From: JALYNX01 sp040902845
Lineage (GTDB): Bacteria; Actinomycetota; Acidimicrobiia; Spongiisociales; ZC4RG35
Assembly (NCBI GenBank): GCA_040902845.1
Contig: JBBDWM010000037.1
Location: 1 to 64,000 of the forward strand
Direction of reading: 5' to 3'
DNA length: 64,000 nt
This document shows, piece after piece, positions 39,310-48,498 of the stretch; the stretch's first letter is position 1, and each line of letters begins with the position of its first letter. The notes under the pieces are model-generated. The model was not told the DNA's origin and did no database searches. It saw only the letters and a program-made list of their open reading frames with translations. Position numbers and translations under genes: made by a program.

Positions 39310-42300
39310 GGGCGTCTCCCTTTGATCGTGACCAGACGACCACCCAGGTAGTCCTGCATGAAGCCTGACTCCGCGCCGGGGCTTTTCCCGCTGGTTGCCC
39401 CCGACCAAATCCCAACCCCATCCGGGCCTCCAGCCTCGGCCTTCGTGATCCTGACCAGGGTCTCCTTGGGCACCGTGTTGATGGCGTGGTTGTCCACATC
39501 GAATCCAAAGACAAATCCCATCCCGGCGGCTCTCTTGTGAAAGAGAGAATCTGTCTGGTGCATGGGAGGGGCCCAGCCCCTCGTCAGGGACTGCTGGCTG
39601 CCGTGACGGAAGCTCGCCTGATAGCCGGTCTCGGACAAGGCCCGCCCATCGGGGCGATTCTGCTGGGCGCGCACGGTTCGGGGCGTGGCCATATAGAAGG
39701 CGTGCTTGATCATGGTCACCCCCGGCGGGTAGGAGTTGTTGTAGCTGACCCTCGCCATGAGTCGAGCGACCTCATAGAACGGATCGTCGGGTGAGGCGCC
39801 GACGTAGGGCCGGTCGGCGGGGTTGGCATCGATCCAAACCCAGTCTCCGTTCTCGACACCGAGACTGCGGGCATCGACCGGGCTGATGTGAAGCTGGGCG
39901 TCGCCAACGCCGGGCAACCTCTTATCGGCACGGTGAGGATCGCCGAAGTTCGAGTTCCAGATCCAGTTCCAGTCGGTCACGGCCCATGACGAATGGACCG
40001 AATGTCGTGACTTCGGGGTCAGGCACAGGAATCTGAACCCCTGTTCGAACAGCGGGTTCACCGTCCGACGCACCTCGGACCATGGCATCTTCACGTTCCG
40101 CACCTGACGACGGTCGGCGTCCATATCGTCGAGGGGTATCCCGTAGTCCTTGGGGCGGATCCATGGGCTCGAAGAGACGATGACATTTGGGAGATAGGGG
40201 GTAGCTTCGACCGCCTCCCGATGGACGATGAGGTTCTCGCCGTAATCGATGGCCTCGGGCAGGTCGCAATACGCATTCATGCGGCCGGTGTCGGTGTAGA
40301 ACGGGAGGCTGTCGTGAACCTGCTCCCAGAACGGGATCCGCGGATAGGTCCGGTACTGCATCAGCGCACCCCCCGGTTCGCCGTATCGCCCGTCCATGAT
40401 GTCGGCCACGGTGTAGCCCTCGGTGGTGAAGGAGGCGGCGAGGACCCTGTCGAGATAGACCTCGGGACGCCCCTCGGTTGCGAACTTGAAGCAGTCTGCG
40501 AAACGGCCGTCCCCCGATAGCGAGGACAGGGCCCTGGCCACACCGGCGAAGATGGCAACGTCATCCCGACTGTCGTAGAGGGGTGGGATGCCGCCCTTCC
40601 AAAGCTGGAGGAACGGGTTGGAGCAGGAGCCCCCCATCTCCAACGTTTCGAACTCGAGCCAGCTGTTGGCGGGAACGATCACATCGGCGAACTCGGCAGA
40701 CCCCGTCCACTCGATCTGTTGGTCGACGATCAGGTCGACCTTGGGGTTCACTTCCTTGATCAGGTGATAGGCCCATTTGGCCTGGTTGATCAGGTTCGCG
40801 TTGTTGTACCAGAGCACCTTGGTCGGGGTGGGCATGTGGCTCCGGCCGGTGAAGACCTTTCGCCCCTCGGCAGGGGTGTCGACCACGAGTGGGCGGTCCC
40901 CATAGCCCCAGTACGAAGTCTCCTCGCCATGCATGTAGTGATGGGTGTTTTCGAAGTCGTACTTCGCCGTATCGTCAAGCAACGGGTGAAACGGGTCTTC
41001 GTTCACGTAGCCACCGACGCCTGGCCCGAACCAGGGAGCGGCGTGGAAGATCCCACCCTTGTAGTTGCCGGCCCAAGTGCTCACTCCGGAGCCCGGGACC
41101 CCCACCTGCCCGGTGAGCATCGCCACCAGGTACGTGGCGCGGTTGTGAAGCGTCGCATGGAAGTAGTGGTTGACTCCCTCGCCGACGTGAATCGCCATCG
41201 GGCGAATGGTGGCCACATCCTCGAGAAGCCTCTCCAGCAGGTTGCGGGGAGACCCGGTGATGTCGACCACGGTGTCGAGGTCGTAGTCGACGAGATGCTC
41301 GCGGTAGAGGTTGAGCACGGTCGCCACCTCGACCTCAGTCCCGTCCGGAAGGCTCACAATTCCCCGCCAGTCGAGCTCGGGATCGATCCCGAGCTCGTCG
41401 AGTCGGGCGCCGACATCCTCACGACTCATCGCTCGGAGATTCCCCGAGACCTCCCGCACCACGCGGTCCCCGATCACGTCGTACTGGTCGCCAGTCAGAC
41501 CGTGAAGAGAGAAGCTGGGCCCCTCTGGGTCCAACAGTGGGACATGGTCCGAAAACAGCTCATCGGCTCGAAGTCTCTTCAGTGTGTCGAGACGAACCAG
41601 CAACGGAAAATCGGTGAATCGCTTGGCGAACTCCACGTCGTAGAGACCGCGTTCGATCAACTCCCGGGCCAGGTAGAGGAAGATCGCGGTGTCAGAGAGA
41701 CCGGCGCGGACCGGGATCCAGTAGTCCGACTTCGAGGAATGGGGCCCATACTCGGGGACTATGGAGACGATCTTGCCCCCACGCTCCATGATCTCGTGGA
41801 ACCAGTGGCTCTCCGGCATCTTGTTCTCGACGAGGTTCTTCCCGACCTGGATCAAGAGCCGGCTATGACGAAGGTCGTTGAAGTCGACCTCGGTTGTCTG
41901 CAAACCGTGCACAAAGGGGAATCCGGGCGCCTGGTCCCCGCGCCAGGTGTACTCCGACCAATCCCGAGCCCCTTTGGCCTCGGCCGGACCGACGCTGCGG
42001 ACAAAGGCATCGAGCAAGGCCAGCGTGTTGGCGAACCGGAAGAGCCCGAACTTGCCGGCAACACCGTGCACGGGTAGAGACGACCCGAATTTCATGGTCC
42101 GCACCCCGGAGTTCTCCCAGAACTCCAACATCTCCGGTTCATAACCGTCTGCCTCCAGGAGACGACGTCGGCCCTCTTCGCCCGAATAGGTGCGAGCTAT
42201 CGCTTCGAGGCCCCTGGCGAGGTAACCGTCGACCTCGTCCCAGTCGAGGCGGACGTAGGTGTCGTTGCCCCGGTCGTCGAATCGATACTCGCCACGAAGA

Positions 42301-42770
42301 GCCGGGTCATCTGAGAGGGAAGGAAATCCGGCGTCGGCCCATTCCTTCCATCCCTTCCTGACCATTGGGAAACGGAGTCGATAGGGCCCATACACCCGAC
42401 GATGCAAGGTGTACCCCTTGAGGCACCCACGAGGATTCCAGTGGACCGAGGACTTGTTCCCTTGAGGGTCGCCGTAGTTGCCCCCGTCGTAATTCTGCTC
42501 CAGGCGGATGACAACTCCATTGCGAGTGAAGGCACGAAGCCGACACATATGGGTGTCGTTGGGCGCGCAGATGACGGTGAAGCTGTCGTCGTAGCCGTAC
42601 TGATCCCGATAGATCTTCTCCCAGCCACGATTGGGATAGGTGAGAAGCGGATTCTCGACACCGGGAAACGCCTCCAAAGCAATGAGTTTGAGGTCGAGTA
42701 CACCGGTGAGAGCAGCGAGTCCGGCGCCGGACGCCAATTGGACAAAACGGCGACGTGTGACTCCGGTCAT
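39306..42770 (-). CDS. Molybdopterin alpha subunit, type II DMSO-reductase family, NXR-like
   Basis: A 1154-residue protein with a Tat signal (TRRRFVQLASG). The first Fe-S site differs from NarG: CAPNDTHMC (C68, H74, C76) with C116. SEYTWRGDQAPG carries D279, a candidate Mo ligand. KNLVENKMPESHWFHE, YPNRGWEKIYRDQYGYD and GNKSSVHWNPRGC place it near Nitrospira/anammox NxrA rather than NarG. Expected to oxidise nitrite or reduce nitrate or another oxyanion outside the membrane; substrate cannot be decided from sequence. First gene of its operon; divergent from a SufR-like regulator. Confidence 0.85.
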   Translation of the reverse strand: MTGVTRRRFVQLASGAGLAALTGVLDLKLIALEAFPGVENPLLTYPNRGWEKIYRDQYGYDDSFTVICAPNDTHMCRLRAFTRNGVVIRLEQNYDGGNYGDPQGNKSSVHWNPRGCLKGYTLHRRVYGPYRLRFPMVRKGWKEWADAGFPSLSDDPALRGEYRFDDRGNDTYVRLDWDEVDGYLARGLEAIARTYSGEEGRRRLLEADGYEPEMLEFWENSGVRTMKFGSSLPVHGVAGKFGLFRFANTLALLDAFVRSVGPAEAKGARDWSEYTWRGDQAPGFPFVHGLQTTEVDFNDLRHSRLLIQVGKNLVENKMPESHWFHEIMERGGKIVSIVPEYGPHSSKSDYWIPVRAGLSDTAIFLYLARELIERGLYDVEFAKRFTDFPLLVRLDTLKRLRADELFSDHVPLLDPEGPSFSLHGLTGDQYDVIGDRVVREVSGNLRAMSREDVGARLDELGIDPELDWRGIVSLPDGTEVEVATVLNLYREHLVDYDLDTVVDITGSPRNLLERLLEDVATIRPMAIHVGEGVNHYFHATLHNRATYLVAMLTGQVGVPGSGVSTWAGNYKGGIFHAAPWFGPGVGGYVNEDPFHPLLDDTAKYDFENTHHYMHGEETSYWGYGDRPLVVDTPAEGRKVFTGRSHMPTPTKVLWYNNANLINQAKWAYHLIKEVNPKVDLIVDQQIEWTGSAEFADVIVPANSWLEFETLEMGGSCSNPFLQLWKGGIPPLYDSRDDVAIFAGVARALSSLSGDGRFADCFKFATEGRPEVYLDRVLAASFTTEGYTVADIMDGRYGEPGGALMQYRTYPRIPFWEQVHDSLPFYTDTGRMNAYCDLPEAIDYGENLIVHREAVEATPYLPNVIVSSSPWIRPKDYGIPLDDMDADRRQVRNVKMPWSEVRRTVNPLFEQGFRFLCLTPKSRHSVHSSWAVTDWNWIWNSNFGDPHRADKRLPGVGDAQLHISPVDARSLGVENGDWVWIDANPADRPYVGASPDDPFYEVARLMARVSYNNSYPPGVTMIKHAFYMATPRTVRAQQNRPDGRALSETGYQASFRHGSQQSLTRGWAPPMHQTDSLFHKRAAGMGFVFGFDVDNHAINTVPKETLVRITKAEAGGPDGVGIWSGATSGKSPGAESGFMQDYLGGRLVTIKGRRP

Positions 42771-42941
42771 CGCCTACGTCCTCGATGGCATCTCACGTTG
42801 CTTCGCCTTCTGCTCCGAGGAGGATCGATCGCTACCCGCGGACTCCATGTTCCGAGTTGATCCAGGGGGATTGCGCCCAGGTAGGGCCAAAAGTCCCAAG
42901 CTCTATTTTTTATGGTCCATCCCGTGTAAAGTCGAAACGGA

Positions 42942-43694
42942 GTGCCCGACGCCACGCTGGTTGAGATGGACGAAGCGCGTTACAGCGCCTTGGCCGATCC
43001 CGTCCGACGCCGGATTCTGCGACTCTTGGAGGACGCTGCGGAGCCTCGGGATGTGGGACACCTCGCCTCGCTAGTGGATTTGCATTCCAACACTGTTCGC
43101 GGCCATATGGACGTCCTCGAGCGAGCTGGCCTGGTCAGCAAGACATCCGAAGTTCGGAACACGCCTGGCCGGCCCCGGATGTTGTACGGGCTCGCACCCG
43201 ACAGCGAACCGCCTGCCGGCTCGGGTTATCGTCTTCTATCCGAGATCCTCGCGACTGCGTTGCGGGCCGCCGTCGGCGAACCGAGAGAGATAGCAGTGAA
43301 GACCGGACGGAAATGGGGTCTTTACCTGACGGAGCGTCCCTCGCCGCTTCGGCCCCTCTCACCGGAGGATACGACGAGCCGGATCACCGAGATGCTCGCC
43401 GACTTCGGCTTCGCACCTGAACAATCAACCCATGACGCGACATCGACAGTGATCGAACTTCGAGACTGCCCCTTTCGTGATTTGGCCCGGACCAACGCCG
43501 ACGTGGTGTGCTCGATCCACCTCGGACTGATGCGGGGCGCGGCAGAAGCGCTAGGAGGCAGGACGCTCGTAACCTCGCTCGATCCCTTCGTGGAGCCATC
43601 TATGTGCCGAGTGCTCCTTCAACTATCGACCAGCATCGAACCCGATGACGTGGAGAGTCGCCCGGCGCAGGCCGAGCCGAGGGACGCTTCCTAG
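42942..43694 (+). CDS. SufR-like winged-helix regulator with Fe-S-type cysteines
   Basis: A 250-residue protein. Winged helix (residues 12-90), then a C-terminal domain with three conserved cysteines, C176 (IELRDCPF), C190 (VVCSIHLG) and C222 (EPSMC), the SufR-family pattern that holds a 4Fe-4S cluster. It is divergent from the oxidoreductase operon with 171 bp between, so redox/Fe-S control of that operon is likely (inference). The start is GTG 42942 or ATG 42966. Its 3' end overlaps the next gene's end by 4 bp. Confidence 0.8.
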   Translation: MPDATLVEMDEARYSALADPVRRRILRLLEDAAEPRDVGHLASLVDLHSNTVRGHMDVLERAGLVSKTSEVRNTPGRPRMLYGLAPDSEPPAGSGYRLLSEILATALRAAVGEPREIAVKTGRKWGLYLTERPSPLRPLSPEDTTSRITEMLADFGFAPEQSTHDATSTVIELRDCPFRDLARTNADVVCSIHLGLMRGAAEALGGRTLVTSLDPFVEPSMCRVLLQLSTSIEPDDVESRPAQAEPRDAS

Positions 43695-45274
43695 CCGAGA
43701 GCCCGCAGGTACCCGTCCCGGGAGCCGATGTAGATGACTCCGTCCCAGACAGCCGGTGTCGACTCGAGACAGGTCTCACCGAGGTCGACAGACCAGGCCT
43801 GGACTGGGGACCTGGGATCTTCGAGCGAATAGCCACGGACATCACCCATGCAGGTGGCAGTCACCAGCATCCCTTCGACGACTGCAGGCGACGACCACGA
43901 GTGCCATCCGACCTCGTCGGACCACAGGATCTCTCCGTTGGCGGCATCGACCGCGATCAGCTTTCCCTGATGGGTGTTGTTGTAGACGACGCCCTGATAA
44001 ACCGCCGGTGTGCTCCAGGTCCCTGATTGCTCGCTGCCCGCCGTGAGGTCGACACCCCAGAGCCGGGGTTCGCCGTCGGTGTAGGGATCGAGCTTGAGCA
44101 ACTGCCCAACGTCTCGGGTGCGATCGATGTTGGCCTGGGTCCGATACCCGGGGCCCACCTGGTCCGGTTTGACGTTCACCGCGGCGTAGAGCATCCCCTC
44201 GGCATCGACCACCAGCGAGGCGTCAATGTCGCCCCCGGCCCAATAGTCGAAAACGATCGGCGCCTCACCCTCCCGCACCCGGCTGACATCGAGACCGACG
44301 ATCCGGCCCGCCGAGTTGGCGAAGTAGACCCGCTGCTCAAAGAGGACGGGCGAGTTCTCGATCGAGACATTGCCGCCGGCGGTGGCAATCAACTCGTCGT
44401 TGTAACCCGGCATCTGCACCAGGATCTCAGGCTCGATGGTGACCTTGCCCTCGGCGTCATAGCCCCGGTTCAGCTCGACGGCAAAGAACCAACTGTTCTC
44501 GCCGCCGACATACAGGATGTCGTCGACAACCGCACCGTTGGAATCCCAGTCGTCGTTCCAGGTTCCGGCCACGTCGGTGGCGTTCATCGACCAGAGCTCG
44601 ACCGGTTCGTCACCGTCGAGAGCCAGCACGCGGTACTTGTTGTCTCGGGACCCGAAATAGAGCAGGGGATACCCGTCGGGATCAACCGTCACCGACCCCT
44701 TGATCAGGTCCCCGGTCTGGAACTCGGGTCTCAGATCCCCCCCGCTCGCTGCGTCCACGAAATGGACCGCCGAGTCGTAGGCGCCGAAGATGAGCTCGGT
44801 CACTCCATCGGGTCGCTCCCATACCGCCGGCTGACCGGTCCATCCCATGCCGCACCACTGGGTGGTCTCGCCGAGATTGGTCGACGTGCTGCACATTGCG
44901 CTGTCGGGATAGGTCCAGCTGATCGACGGTTCTTGACTGACGTCGCCCGAGCCGAAGAAGCTCCGGGTCGGGTTGCCCCGGAACATGGTCAAGCCGACCG
45001 TGGTCCCCCAGGGGTGACCCACGGTGAAGCCGGGGACGGTGTCCGCGGGGCGCTCACCCGGGGGTTGGGTGCCGCCGGGCCCGGTCGTGGTGGTCTCCCC
45101 GGGTGTGGTCGAACCGGAACCGTCCGGAGGATTGGTTGTCGTTGCGCCGGCCTCAGGAATCGTGCTATCACCCGGTGTAGGGGACGCCTCGTCCTTAGTA
45201 ACCAGAAAGACTCCAAGACCGAGGACCAAACCGGTCACCAGAACGATGAGAACCTGGCCGAAACGTTGGTTCAT
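43691..45274 (-). CDS. Membrane-anchored PQQ-type beta-propeller protein
   Basis: A 527-residue protein. N-terminal membrane anchor (residues 6-26), a Thr/Pro/Gly-rich linker, then propeller blades with repeated W-S-T/S-P-A-V and G-x-L-x-A-V/L-D-A-A/D-G-E-x-x-W motifs such as GKLIAVDAANGEILW. The cysteines (SAMCSTST, QWCGMGW) may form disulfides. No clear PQQ dehydrogenase active site, so an extracellular scaffold or binding role is more likely. Confidence 0.8.
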   Translation of the reverse strand: MNQRFGQVLIVLVTGLVLGLGVFLVTKDEASPTPGDSTIPEAGATTTNPPDGSGSTTPGETTTTGPGGTQPPGERPADTVPGFTVGHPWGTTVGLTMFRGNPTRSFFGSGDVSQEPSISWTYPDSAMCSTSTNLGETTQWCGMGWTGQPAVWERPDGVTELIFGAYDSAVHFVDAASGGDLRPEFQTGDLIKGSVTVDPDGYPLLYFGSRDNKYRVLALDGDEPVELWSMNATDVAGTWNDDWDSNGAVVDDILYVGGENSWFFAVELNRGYDAEGKVTIEPEILVQMPGYNDELIATAGGNVSIENSPVLFEQRVYFANSAGRIVGLDVSRVREGEAPIVFDYWAGGDIDASLVVDAEGMLYAAVNVKPDQVGPGYRTQANIDRTRDVGQLLKLDPYTDGEPRLWGVDLTAGSEQSGTWSTPAVYQGVVYNNTHQGKLIAVDAANGEILWSDEVGWHSWSSPAVVEGMLVTATCMGDVRGYSLEDPRSPVQAWSVDLGETCLESTPAVWDGVIYIGSRDGYLRALG

Positions 45275-45287
45275 GTTCGGTTGGCTC

Positions 45288-46376
45288 TCATGAGGGCGGC
45301 GCGCAGCTCGGTTCCCCGGTCAGAACCGGATGCCCGGGACTCTCGATCATGGCCGGGATGAGGCATCCCTCGATTGTCCCATCGGGAGACACCACGACGC
45401 GGGCAACCGCGGTGGTCGAGCCTGCAACCGAGAAATTTGGCCATACGAAGTTCCCCAGGGACCAGAAAACGGGTTTGCCCTCGATCATTTCCAAGGGCTG
45501 CAAACGATGCGGGTGATGTCCGAAGATGATATCGGCTCCCGCCTCGATCATTGCCTGGGCCCGTTCCACATCTTCGGGGTGGGGGCTTGTTTCGAGCTCC
45601 ACCCCCCAATGGATGGCGACGACCACCAGATCGGCCTGGGCGGCGGCGGCTTTTACGGCGGCCACCATGGACGGGATGTTGTCCCCGTCCCGCACCCCGG
45701 CCAGGTCGTCGGTGGCGAACCACGAAGGACCGCCCACCACGCCTCCGAACCCGAGAACCGCCACCTTCCACTCCCCTATCTCGAAGAAGGCGGGGGCTGC
45801 GGCCTCTTCGGCGTTGGCTCCGGCACCCACGGGGAAGGCGCCGGCAGCGATCACATTGGCCCTACCGTCGATCAGGGCTTCCTTTCCATAGTCACCGGAA
45901 TGGTTGTTGCCCAGATTGGCCACCTCGATCCCATTGGCGGCCAGCGACGGAAGGGCCTCGGGCGGACAGCGGAACACGAACTCCTTGTCGTTCGGGATCC
46001 CCAAAGCGGAAGGTGCACATTCGAGATTGATCACGGTCAGATCGTCTTCGAAAAAGAGACCATCGAGACCCGACCAGGCATGATCCCAACCCTCGACAGC
46101 CAGGGCCGGGATGTAGCCGGGGTCCAGGTTGACATCACCGGTGCCCTGGATGACCAGCCATCCTTGCTCCGGGAGGGTGGTGGTGGTGGTCGAGGGGGCG
46201 GTGGTTGTCGAGACCGAGGCACTGGTGGAAGTAGTAGCGGTCGTGTCGACCCCTACGGCCCCCATCGTCGACGTGGTCCCGGAGTCGGAGCCGGTCATAG
46301 CCCAAATAGTGAGGCCCACGGCACCGGTAAGGACCCCTCCGAGAACGATCGATACCAGACGAAGTGTGCGAGACAC
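45288..46376 (-). CDS. CapA-family metallophosphatase-like lipoprotein/membrane protein
   Basis: A 362-residue protein. N-terminal membrane anchor, Thr-rich linker, then the PgsA/CapA calcineurin-like domain with GDVNLDPG, INLECAPS, NLGNNHSGDYG, AIHWGVELE and GHHPHRLQ. Members take part in polyglutamate or cell-surface polymer synthesis; many actinobacterial ones are of unknown role. It follows dxs on the same strand, separated by a heptanucleotide array. Confidence 0.85.
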   Translation of the reverse strand: MSRTLRLVSIVLGGVLTGAVGLTIWAMTGSDSGTTSTMGAVGVDTTATTSTSASVSTTTAPSTTTTTLPEQGWLVIQGTGDVNLDPGYIPALAVEGWDHAWSGLDGLFFEDDLTVINLECAPSALGIPNDKEFVFRCPPEALPSLAANGIEVANLGNNHSGDYGKEALIDGRANVIAAGAFPVGAGANAEEAAAPAFFEIGEWKVAVLGFGGVVGGPSWFATDDLAGVRDGDNIPSMVAAVKAAAAQADLVVVAIHWGVELETSPHPEDVERAQAMIEAGADIIFGHHPHRLQPLEMIEGKPVFWSLGNFVWPNFSVAGSTTAVARVVVSPDGTIEGCLIPAMIESPGHPVLTGEPSCAPPS

Positions 46377-46393
46377 GAAGGACCAAGGCTAGG

Positions 46394-46414
46394 AATACGC
46401 AATACGCAATACGC
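46394..46414. repeat. Heptanucleotide tandem repeat, dxs-capA gap
   Basis: Three copies of AATACGC, in the 90-bp gap between dxs and capA. Same family as the arrays near 20471, 26963 and 55321. Confidence 0.8.
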
Positions 46415-46465
46415 AGAATGAAACCCAGGGCGGTTCATCGGATCGCCATCCCAAGCTGATCTTGA

Positions 46466-48474
46466 CTAAACGAGCAGCGCCAGCACCCGGGTGACCACAC
46501 CCGGGGCGTCCATGCCCACCGATTCGAGAAGGTCGGAGGGGGAGCCNNNNNNNNNNNNNNNNNNNNNNNNNNNNNNNNNNNNNNNNNNNNNNNNNNNNNN
46601 NNNNNNNNNNNNNNNNNNNNNNNNNNNNNNNNNNNNNNNNNNNNNNTGACCACACCCGGGGCGTCCATGCCCACCGATTCGAGAAGGTCGGAGGGGGAGC
46701 CGAACGGTAGGAATTGGTCGGGGACTCCGATACAGGTGACTTCCTTGGTCATCCCGGCGGCCGAGAACGCCTCCATCACCGCCGAGCCGAAGCCACCGGC
46801 TACCGCGTTGTCCTCGAGGGTGACCACATGCGCCACCGGGCTCGCCCATTCCAAGATCCGGAGATCGAGGGGCTTGACCCAGCGAGCGTTGACCAAGCCA
46901 ACCGACACCCCCTTCTCAGCGAGGTCGAGCGCGGCCTTCTCAGCCACCTCCACCATCCGGCCCACGGCAACCATCAGCACATCAGATCCGGTGCTCAGAA
47001 GTTGTGCCTCCCCGATTGGGATCGGGGCGACCGGGATGGCCGGGACCGAGACCGCGGCACTCTTGGGGTAGCGGATGGCGATCGGCCCGTCGTGATCCAC
47101 CGCAGTCTCGATCATGGCGCAGAGCTCGGTGGCGTCTGCAGGGGCTCCCACCACCATATTCGGGATCATCCGCAGATATGAGAGATCGAAGACACCGTGG
47201 TGAGAAGGGCCATCGGGGCCGGTGACCCCGGCCCGGTCCACGAGAAACACCACAGGCAGGTTGTGGAGGGCGACATCGGTGACGATCTGATCAAAGGCAC
47301 GCTGAAGGAAAGAGGAGTAGACGGCCACAACCGGCTTCTTGCCGGCCATCGCCATCCCCGCGGCCAGGGTGACCGAGTGCTGCTCGGCGATGGCGGTGTC
47401 GTACACCCGATCGGGAAAGCGCTGTGACATCTGCATCAGACCGGCCGTGCTCACCATCGCCGCCGAGATCCCGATCATGTCGGGCCGGCTCGCGGCTGCC
47501 TCGGCGATCGCCCTGCCCGCCACGTCGGTGAGCTTGAGCTCGGTCTTCAAAGCCTTACCGGTGGCAACATCGAAGCTGCTTACGCCGTGCAGCTTGTCCA
47601 ATTCGTCCTCGATGGCGGGCTGATACCCGTTTCCCTTCTCGGTGATCACATGGACCACCACCGGCCGGTCGTAGCTCTTAGCGAGGGTGAGGGTCTCTTC
47701 CAACAGCGCCAGGTCGTGTCCGTCGATCCGCCCTGTGTACTTGAGATCGAGGGCGTCGAAGACGGTCGAAGGCTCGAGGATCTGCTTGACCGCGTCCTTC
47801 AGACGCCCCGCCAACTCGTCAGCCGTCTCCCCCACCAGAGGGATGCCTCGGAGCATTCGGCCCAGAATGCGCTTGGTCCTTTCGTATCGAGGATCGAAGC
47901 GATAGTGGGCCAGGCTGGCCAGGGCTGCGATCCCGCCCACAGTGGGGGCGTAGGAACGGCCGTTGTCGTTGAGGATGATTATGAGCCGGCTCGGCCTCGC
48001 CACCGCGATGTGGTTGAGGGCTTCGTAGGCCATGCCACCGGTCATGGCACCGTCTCCGACCACTGCCACCGTGTACCCCGGATAGCCGGAGAGGGCATGG
48101 CCAAGTGCGTACGAGAGGGAGGTGGAGGCATGGCTGTTCTCCACGAAATCGTGTGGCGACTCCTCACGACTCGGGTAGCCCGACAAGCCGCCGGTGTGAC
48201 GGAGATGGTCGAACTCCGCTCGCCTCCCGGTGACCAACTTGTGCACATAGGCCTGGTGCCCGACATCCCAAATGATTCGATCCTTTGGCGAGTCGAATAC
48301 TCGATGGAGCGCAAGTGTGAGCTCGACAACACCGAGATTCGGGGAGAGGTGGCCCCCGTTGGCAGACACCTTGTCGATGATGAAGGCGCGGATCTCCTCA
48401 GAGAGCGTGTGAAGTTGATCCTGGCTCAACCCACGGAGGTCGGCCGGGCTCGCGATGGTTTCGAGTATCGACAT
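46466..48474 (-). CDS. dxs: 1-deoxy-D-xylulose-5-phosphate synthase (interrupted by a spurious assembly gap)
   Basis: Thiamine-diphosphate enzyme that makes DXP from pyruvate and glyceraldehyde 3-phosphate, the first step of the MEP isoprenoid pathway. Motifs GDGAMTGGMAYEALN, AIAEQHSVTLAAG and DRAGVTGPDGPSHHG are intact. The 3' part contains 100 N plus a 55-bp exact duplication of the flank. Removing 155 bp leaves 1854 bp, exactly 618 codons with the frame restored and ending VLALLV-stop. So the gene is probably complete, 617 residues. Confidence 0.9.
46547..46646. other. 100-N scaffold gap with identical 55-bp flanks
   Basis: N run of exactly 100. The 55 bases before it (46492-46546) equal the 55 after it (46647-46701). 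This is the signature of two contigs that really overlap but were joined by a default gap. Confidence 0.95.
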
Positions 48475-48498
48475 GAAGGATCAGGCGAGATGCCGTGA

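Noticed and set aside
44027..46421. Two long plus-strand frames (about 440 and 360 codons) opposite the beta-propeller and CapA genes
   Set aside because: They are antisense shadows; the minus-strand proteins carry family motifs, the plus-strand ones do not.
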